From positions 4,030,001 through 4,094,000 of the forward strand of contig NZ_JARRAG010000002.1 of the NCBI RefSeq assembly GCF_029589435.1: 64,000 nt of DNA. The letters run 5' to 3'. Below are positions 58,615-64,000 of the stretch, piece by piece. Within the stretch, counting starts at the first letter, position 1, and each line of letters begins with the position of its first letter. The notes under the pieces are model-generated. The model was given only the letters and a program-made list of their open reading frames with translations, did no database searches and was not told the origin of the DNA. Source of the stretch: Paludisphaera mucosa (GTDB taxonomy: Bacteria; Planctomycetota; Planctomycetia; Isosphaerales; Isosphaeraceae). A program made the translations under genes and the position numbers.

Positions 58615-59706
58615 ATGAGCGAATGCAACGTCGCCGACGGAAGCCGGGACAAGCCCGAGTACGACGCGATCCTGATCGTCGGTTTCGGGGGACCGGAGAA
58701 GCCCGATGACGTGATGCCCTTCCTCGAGAATGTGACCCGCGGGCGGAACATCCCCCGCGAGCGGCTGGAGGAAGTGGCCGAGCATTACCACCACTTCGGC
58801 GGGGTGAGCCCGATCAACGCCCAGGTCCGGGCCCTGATCGACGGCCTCGGCCCCGAGCTGCGCCGGCACGGCGTGACGGTCCCCGTCTACTGGGGCAACC
58901 GCAACTGGACGCCGATGCTGACCGACACCCTGCGCGAGATGGCCGACGCCGGCGTGAAGAAGGCGCTGGCGGTCGTGCTGGCGGCGTACAGCTCGTATTC
59001 GAGCTGCCGGCAGTATCGCGAGGACATCGGCCGGGCGCGTGAGGAGGTCGGGCCGTCGGCCCCGCAGGTCGACAAGGTCCGGGTCTTCTACAACCACCCC
59101 GAGTTCGTCGCCGCCAACGCCGACCGCGTCCGCGAGGCGCTCGCCAAGGTCCCGGCCGAGGAGCGCGGGCGGGTGCCGATCGTCTTCACCGCCCACAGCA
59201 TCCCGGCCTCGATGGCCGCGACCTCTTCGTACGAGGAGCAGCTCCGCGAGACCTGCCGGCTGGTGGCGGCCGAGCTGAAGATCGACGAGGACCGCTGGAC
59301 GCTCGTCTACCAGAGCCGCAGCGGCCGGCCCAGCGACCCCTGGCTCGGGCCCGACATCCTCGAACATTTGCAGGCCCTCCGCGACGAGGGGGGCGAGGAG
59401 GTCGTCGTCCACCCCATCGGCTTCCTCTCCGACCACATGGAGGTCCTCTACGACCTCGACGAGGAGGCGCGGATCCTCTGCGAGCGGATCGGCCTGAACC
59501 TGGTGCGGTCGCGGACGGTCGGCACCCACCGCGGGTTCGTCCGCATGATCCGCGAGCTGGTCTGCGAGCGGCTCCACTGCGCGACCTCCGACGAGAGGCG
59601 GTCGATCGGCCAGTTCGGCCCCAGCCACGACGCCTGCCCGCCCGACTGCTGCCTCCCCCCGGCGCGGCCGCCGGCGGCCTTCGCCCCGGCCCCGGCGCGA
59701 GCCTGA
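58615..59706 (+). CDS. hemH: Ferrochelatase
   Basis: 363 residues. Inserts Fe(II) into a porphyrin, the late step of heme synthesis. Family blocks are AILIVGFGGPEKPDDVMPFL, HYHHFGGVSPIN, VYWGNRNWTPMLTDTL and VLAAYSSYSSCRQYREDI. The metal-site His is in FTAHSIPAS and the Glu in GFLSDHMEVLYDLD. The YSSCRQYRED block suggests the coproporphyrin-type (CpfC-like) branch, which is inference. The C terminus has a Cys/Pro cluster (ACPPDCCLPP) that could hold a cluster or metal. A stem-loop follows directly. Confidence 0.93.
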   Translation: MSECNVADGSRDKPEYDAILIVGFGGPEKPDDVMPFLENVTRGRNIPRERLEEVAEHYHHFGGVSPINAQVRALIDGLGPELRRHGVTVPVYWGNRNWTPMLTDTLREMADAGVKKALAVVLAAYSSYSSCRQYREDIGRAREEVGPSAPQVDKVRVFYNHPEFVAANADRVREALAKVPAEERGRVPIVFTAHSIPASMAATSSYEEQLRETCRLVAAELKIDEDRWTLVYQSRSGRPSDPWLGPDILEHLQALRDEGGEEVVVHPIGFLSDHMEVLYDLDEEARILCERIGLNLVRSRTVGTHRGFVRMIRELVCERLHCATSDERRSIGQFGPSHDACPPDCCLPPARPPAAFAPAPARA

Positions 59707-59725
59707 GCCGGCCTCCCGGGCCGGC
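59707..59725 (+). terminator. Stem-loop after hemH
   Basis: GCCGGCC/GGCCGGC, 7-bp perfect stem with a five-base loop, starting at the base after the stop. No T tract follows. Confidence 0.45.
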
Positions 59726-59897
59726 CCCGGGCGCGGGCTGATCTAGCCAGTGCCGCGTCCCGTCACCTATCATGAGAAATCCATCCCGCGACGGAGACGC
59801 CCTCCGGCCGCGGGATGGATCGGTTATCCGTTTTCCGACGACCCGCGCGGCCTGACGCGCCGCGCGGGGAGCGAGCCGGGCCGGGGAGAGCACGTTG

Positions 59898-61067
59898 ATG
59901 TCGTCGCGTCGGATCTTGCTGGTCGAAGACAGTTCCACGATGCGCCGCATGCTGGGCACGCTGCTGAAGGAGGAGGGCTACGAGGTCCGCACCGCCAACG
60001 ACGGGGCCGAGGGCCTGGTCCAGGCCAAGGCGGACCCGCGCCCGGACCTGATCCTCACCGACTACGAGATGCCCGAGCTGGACGGCCCCGGGTTCTGCCA
60101 GGGGATCAAGGCCGACGTCGACCTGCGCTCGATCCCGGTCCTCATGCTCACGACCCTGGGCGAGACCCGCAACAAGATCGCCGGCCTGGAATCGGGGGCC
60201 GACGACTACATCCAGAAGCCCCGCAGCCCCGACGACATCCAGGAGATGTTCGCGCGGATCCGCGCCCACCTGCGGGTCGCCGACCTCCGCTCCGAGCTGG
60301 CCGAGCGCAACCGCCTGCTGGAGACCGCCCACAAGAAGCTCACGTTCGAGCTCGACCTGGCGCGGAAGGTCCAGTTCGCGATGATGCCCCGGCCCCCCAA
60401 GCCCCGCGGCCTGCTGCAGGTGGCCGTGCGCTACACGCCGGCCAACCAGCTCGGCGGCGACGTCTACGACTTCTACCGGCTGGACAACAACCGCCTGGGG
60501 ATCCTCGTCGCCGACGTGTCGGGCCACGGCGTCAACGCGGCGATGCTCTCGGGCATGGTCAAGACCCTGGCGGCGGGCCTGTCGATCGCCGTGCTTGAGC
60601 CCGGCGAGCTGCTGGCGGGCCTCGACGTCTCGGGCGAGCAGTACTTCCCCGAAGGCTACTTCTGCACCGGGTTCTACCTGATCGCCGACGAGGAGACCGG
60701 CCTGGTCCGCTACGCGGGCGTCGGCCACCCGCCGGCGATCATCATCGGCCCCAACGGGCCCCGGATGCTGGCCTCGAACCCCGGCATGCTCGGCATCGGC
60801 ATGGTCGACGGCACCGCCGGCGACGCCGACCGCCTGGAGCCGGGCGAGTCCCTCATCCTCTACACCGACGGCCTCCCCGACGCCATGGACCCCGCCGACG
60901 TCGTCTTCGGCGAGGACCGGCTCAAGACCCTGCTGCAGGGCCATTACGGCAGCGACCCGACCGAGATCCTCAACCAGGTCGACGGCGCCGTTAAGGCCCA
61001 CACCGCCCCCGGAAGGCCGGCGGACGACATCAACATCATCGTCATCCAGCACCCCGCGAAGAAGTGA
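59898..61067 (+). CDS. Response regulator fused to PP2C (SpoIIE-type) phosphatase
   Basis: 389 residues. REC domain 1-125 with acidic pocket (LLVEDSS), phosphoacceptor Asp55 (LTDYEMPELDG) and Lys in DYIQKPRSP. A helical linker (about 130-155, LAERNRLLETAHKKLTFEL) joins to the PP2C domain: GGDVYDFYRLDNN, LVADVSGHGVNAAML, GVGHPPAIIIG and LYTDGLPDAMDP with the metal-binding Asp residues. RsbU-like: phosphorylation should control dephosphorylation of a STAS antagonist, and a STAS gene follows at 61276. ATG 59898; TTG 59895 is next to it. Confidence 0.93.
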   Translation: MSSRRILLVEDSSTMRRMLGTLLKEEGYEVRTANDGAEGLVQAKADPRPDLILTDYEMPELDGPGFCQGIKADVDLRSIPVLMLTTLGETRNKIAGLESGADDYIQKPRSPDDIQEMFARIRAHLRVADLRSELAERNRLLETAHKKLTFELDLARKVQFAMMPRPPKPRGLLQVAVRYTPANQLGGDVYDFYRLDNNRLGILVADVSGHGVNAAMLSGMVKTLAAGLSIAVLEPGELLAGLDVSGEQYFPEGYFCTGFYLIADEETGLVRYAGVGHPPAIIIGPNGPRMLASNPGMLGIGMVDGTAGDADRLEPGESLILYTDGLPDAMDPADVVFGEDRLKTLLQGHYGSDPTEILNQVDGAVKAHTAPGRPADDINIIVIQHPAKK

Positions 61068-61275
61068 GGGGGAGGGCTCGTCCCGAAATCCCGCGGGTCT
61101 CCCGAAGGGATTCTCAGGTCGCCTCCCCAACGATCCGAAGAGGTGATAGACTGCAAGGCGCAGCGTCGCGGCCGGTGGTTTCTTGTGCGCATCCGGCGCG
61201 TGCTCGACGTGCGACGTCCTTTCCGATATACTGATGCAGCAGCAGAGAGCGCGGCCAAACGGCCGCGATCCCGCC

Positions 61276-61572
61276 GTGAATCCAGGCGAATCGAAGACGG
61301 TGGCGCTCGACGGCCCGGTGACGATCTACGAGGTCGCCGGCCTGCGCGAGGCGTTCCGCGAGGCCCTGGCCGAGGGCGTGGACCTTCGCGTCGAGCTCGA
61401 CGAGTCGACCAAGTGGGACCTGGCGGGGCTGCAGTTGTTGATCTCGTGCGTGCAGACGGCTCGGGCCGACGGCCGGAGCCTGACGCTCGCGAAGGTGCCC
61501 CGGGCGTGCGTCGAGGCGGCCGAGCGGTCGGGGCTCTCGCGGTGGCTCGATTCGACATCGGAAAAGGACTGA
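61276..61572 (+). CDS. STAS-domain protein (anti-anti-sigma type)
   Basis: 98 residues if started at GTG 61276. STAS fold pattern: KTVALDGPVTIYEVAGLREA, DLRVELDESTKWDLAGLQLL, ISCVQTARADGRSLTLAKVP and RACVEAAERSGLSRWL. The usual phosphoacceptor Ser/Thr after the DxS strand is in DESTKWDLAG. GTG is preferred over ATG 61234 because TATACT (61227-61232) looks like a -10 element, which would place transcription start after that ATG. The natural target of the upstream PP2C. Confidence 0.82.
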   Translation: MNPGESKTVALDGPVTIYEVAGLREAFREALAEGVDLRVELDESTKWDLAGLQLLISCVQTARADGRSLTLAKVPRACVEAAERSGLSRWLDSTSEKD

Positions 61573-61682
61573 CGTCGGCGGCGGCCCGCGCGGCCCCGCC
61601 GGAGGGACTCGAAGACGACGTCGCTCCCCGACGTCGGCGGCGGACGCCGAAGTCGGGGCGGACCAGCCTAGAGGCGGCGATC

Positions 61683-62144
61683 ATGAACTGGGCCTCCCCC
61701 CAGACGCTCCCCGCGCCCGCGGCCGGCAATGCGCGTCTGAACATCCCGCACCACCTGGCGGGCGCCGGCATCAAGACCATGACCAAGACCGTCCTCCACG
61801 CCGACGACAGCGGTTCGGTCCGTCGCTGGGTGTCCGACCAGCTCGGCGGGATGGGCCTCAAGGTCGTCTCCGTCGCCGACGGCGACGCCGCGCTGCAATA
61901 TCTCAAGGACTCGACCTGCGACCTGCTGCTGACCGACCTCGAGATGCCCAACCTCGACGGCCTGGCCCTGCTGGCGGCCGTCCGCGAGCTGCCGACGCAT
62001 CGCTTCCTCCCCGTGCTGGTCCTCTCCAGCAAGCAGCCCGGCGAGTTCGACCCCGGGCGTCGCCAGGGCGTGACCGGCTGGCTGGTCAAGCCGGTCGACG
62101 GCGAGCACCTGCGGCGGTGGGTCCGCCGCGTCCTGCCGGAGTAG
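61683..62144 (+). CDS. CheY-like response regulator
   Basis: REC domain with acidic pair (VLHADDSGSVRR), phosphoacceptor Asp in LLLTDLEMPNLDG, Ser/Thr position in VLVLSSKQP and Lys in GWLVKPVDG. No output domain. ATG 61683 has GAGGCGG upstream and gives 153 aa with a 32-residue head; ATG 61779 gives the classical 121-residue CheY. It sits between STAS and CheA genes, so CheA is its probable kinase. Confidence 0.88.
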   Translation: MNWASPQTLPAPAAGNARLNIPHHLAGAGIKTMTKTVLHADDSGSVRRWVSDQLGGMGLKVVSVADGDAALQYLKDSTCDLLLTDLEMPNLDGLALLAAVRELPTHRFLPVLVLSSKQPGEFDPGRRQGVTGWLVKPVDGEHLRRWVRRVLPE

Positions 62145-62461
62145 CCGCCTGGGCGGGGTCGTCCGGTTGGGCCGGCCCCCTTTCCGGGCCCCCGGCCGTC
62201 GCCCCGCGAGACCGTCGTGTAGACTCGAAGTCGACGGAACGACGCCCTCCCGGCCCCCGGACCCGCGAACGGATCGGATTGGCCGGACATCCGGGAGGCG
62301 GATCGGGGACCGCGCGCCTACAATGAACGTGTGGGCGAGCGGGCGGGTTGGGCGAAGTTGGATGGGCCGGCGGGGATTCGCCGGCTGATCACCCTCCGAC
62401 AGGACGAGTCCGAACGGTTCGCATCACTGCGCCGTTCCCCCTGGAAAGAAGCGATCCGGCC
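62145..62461. other. Intergenic region before cheA
   Basis: 317 bases. TACAAT at 62319-62324 could be a -10 box, but no -35 is correctly spaced. No gene seen. Confidence 0.35.
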
Positions 62462-64000
62462 TTGGGAAGCGCGGACGACCGATTTCGCGAGATGTTCTAC
62501 GAGGAGGCCCGCGAGCTGCTCATCAGCCTGGAAGAAGGGCTGATGGAGCTGGAGCGGCGCCAGGGCGACCGCGCGCACCTCGACAAGACCTTCCGCGCCG
62601 CGCACAGCCTCAAGGGGGCCTCGGCGATGGTCGGCCTGGGGTCGATCGCCGAATTCACCCACGGCATCGAGGCCGTCCTCGAACGCATCCGCATCGGCAG
62701 CCTGGCCGTCGACTCCGACATCATCACCACGCTCCTTGAGTCGCGCGACCACCTCGCGGCCATGATCGAGGGCGAGGCCGCCGACTCCCCCATCCCCGGA
62801 TCAGGCCACCTGAGTCAGCGCCTCGCCGCGCTGCTGACCCCGCCCAAGCCCGCGCCTCCGCCGGCCGCGCCGGCCCAGCCCGCGGCCTCGCCGGCCCCGG
62901 TCCCCACGCCCCCCGCCGCCTCGAAGCCCCCGGCACCGAAGGCGACGGCTCCCGAGCCCCCCCCGCGGAAGCCGGAGCCGCCTGCGCCCGAACCGGCCCC
63001 GACGCCCGAGCCGCCGGCCGCCGAGGCCGCCGCCAAGCCCAAGCGCTCGCGCCGCAAGCCCGAGGCCGAGCCGAAGCCCAAGGCACCCGCCCGGCCGAAG
63101 GCCGCCGAGCGCAAGACGATGCCGGCGGCGGAGGAGGTCGAGCAGGGGGGCCCCAACGAGTCGCTCTACCGGATCCGGTTCGCCCCCGGCCCCGACGTCC
63201 TCAAGCGCGGGGTCAACCTGCTGGGGGTCTTCGACGAGCTTCGCGAGCTGGGGACCCTCGACGTCCAGGCCGACGTGGAGGCCGTCCCGACGCTCGACTC
63301 GTTCGACCCCGAGTCCTGCTACCTGAGCTGGACGTGCACGCTGCGGACCGAGGTCGAGCCCGAGCGCCTGGACGACGTCTTCCTGTTCGTCTTCGAGGAC
63401 GGCGCGATCGGGGTCGAGCGCCGGCTGCCGGGCGGGTCGTTCGAGCCGGTGGAGACGCCGCTGCTGAAGCTGCCCCGGGGCACGCCGGTCTCGTCGCCGC
63501 CCTCGGCCATCGTCCGGCCCCGGGCCGCCGCGCCCGCCCCGGAAGCCGAGTCGACGCCGGGCGAGCCGGCCGCCGCGCCGGCCCTCAAGCCCGCCGACGC
63601 CGCCGCGACCAACGGCGCGGCGCGGTCCGGCGCCGGTACGCCCACGCCGGCGGCGCGTCCCCACGGGCGGATCCGGGTCGACGCCCAGCAGCTCGACGAC
63701 CTGGTGGGCCTGGCGGGCGAGCTGGCGGTGATCTCCGACAACCTCCAGGGCCTGCGCGAGGTCAAGAGCGCGTCGCCCTGGGGCTCGACTCTCGAAGCCC
63801 TGCTGCGGGTCAGCCGCGAGATCCGCGACACCACGCTCGACCTCCGCATGGTCCCGGTCGACGAGCTCTTCTCGCGGTTCCCCCGGTTCGTGCGCGACCA
63901 GGCCGACCGCACGGGCAAGGAGATCGAGCTGCGGATCGTGGGCCAGGAGACCCGGCTCGACCGCACGATCGTCGAGCGGCTCGGCGACCCGATGATCCAC
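62462..64000 (+). CDS. cheA: CheA-type chemotaxis histidine kinase (3' end outside window)
   Basis: At least 513 residues. The TTG start at 62462 has GAAAGAAG upstream; ATG 62492 is ten codons inside. Hpt domain with phospho-His48 (FRAAHSLKGASAMVG). A long Ala/Pro linker (about 120-220) leads to a middle domain (SLYRIRFAPGPDVLKRG ...), a second Ala/Pro linker, then the P3 dimerisation domain (IRVDAQQLDDLVGLAGELAV) and the start of the ATPase domain (TTLDLRMVPVDELFSRFPR). The window ends at GDPMIH, before the ATP-binding boxes. With CheY-like, STAS and PP2C neighbours it forms a mixed chemosensory/partner-switch locus. Confidence 0.92.
   Translation, partial: MGSADDRFREMFYEEARELLISLEEGLMELERRQGDRAHLDKTFRAAHSLKGASAMVGLGSIAEFTHGIEAVLERIRIGSLAVDSDIITTLLESRDHLAAMIEGEAADSPIPGSGHLSQRLAALLTPPKPAPPPAAPAQPAASPAPVPTPPAASKPPAPKATAPEPPPRKPEPPAPEPAPTPEPPAAEAAAKPKRSRRKPEAEPKPKAPARPKAAERKTMPAAEEVEQGGPNESLYRIRFAPGPDVLKRGVNLLGVFDELRELGTLDVQADVEAVPTLDSFDPESCYLSWTCTLRTEVEPERLDDVFLFVFEDGAIGVERRLPGGSFEPVETPLLKLPRGTPVSSPPSAIVRPRAAAPAPEAESTPGEPAAAPALKPADAAATNGAARSGAGTPTPAARPHGRIRVDAQQLDDLVGLAGELAVISDNLQGLREVKSASPWGSTLEALLRVSREIRDTTLDLRMVPVDELFSRFPRFVRDQADRTGKEIELRIVGQETRLDRTIVERLGDPMIH

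Noticed and set aside
61227-61232. Complete promoter before the STAS gene
   Set aside because: TATACT fits a -10 box but no -35 at the right distance is visible, so it is only used as an argument on the start codon.

Overview
The window is about 70% G+C with very strong third-position GC bias. It carries several planctomycete-type features: a Ser/Thr kinase fused to a long TPR array, zinc-ribbon membrane proteins of unknown function, secreted glycoside hydrolases, a histone H1-like Lys/Ala-rich protein and a hyper-acidic protein. My best guess is a planctomycete near the Isosphaeraceae. This rests on gene content and composition, not on a phylogenetic marker.

Layout. (a) 1-9120 is a tightly packed plus-strand run. 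It holds a P-type ATPase, small proteins, a second P-type ATPase whose catalytic motifs are eroded, two PGPGW-like membrane proteins, an EcsC-family protein and a multi-pass membrane protein. (b) 9233-15592 holds a secreted protein, an outer-membrane barrel lipoprotein, an AraC regulator, a small membrane protein and two DUF454-like proteins that converge and overlap tail to tail. A ferredoxin-like, HMA_2-type domain recurs in both ATPases and both DUF454 proteins, so 1-15592 may be one metal-handling membrane system. It resembles in outline the ferrosome (fez) clusters built around P1B-6 ATPases. (c) 16076-23550 holds tRNA-His, a Gfo/Idh/MocA oxidoreductase, a hyper-acidic protein, a small TPR-like protein, and purine nucleoside phosphorylase, ileS and purN. 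(d) 23564-31549 holds a SnoaL-like protein, a GH127 enzyme, a BshB1-type deacetylase, the H1-like protein, DAHP synthase (aroF) and a ParE/RelE-type toxin-antitoxin pair. The aroF leader looks like a classical aromatic-codon attenuator. (e) 31665-36002 holds two divergent secreted TIM-barrel proteins, an ankyrin protein and an alpha/beta hydrolase. (f) 36639-53410 holds a membrane-anchored sigma-54 activator, tandem DUF6263-like secreted proteins, a CPBP protein without its catalytic residues, an HtrA-type protease, the kinase-TPR protein, an Fe-type alcohol dehydrogenase, a truncated M19 dipeptidase and two zinc-ribbon membrane paralogues, one with a frameshift. (g) 53616-64000 holds a GH36 enzyme with an inserted jelly-roll-like module, a hypothetical/ankyrin pair, hemH, and a signalling run (response regulator-PP2C, STAS, CheY-like, CheA) cut by the window end.

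The most unusual items are the active/degenerate P-type ATPase pair with its cluster, the proposed aroF attenuator with Trp/Phe/Tyr codons lying in a hairpin that excludes an antiterminator, and the zinc-ribbon gene whose two halves are joined only by a +1 shift at an AAA-UGA-C site.
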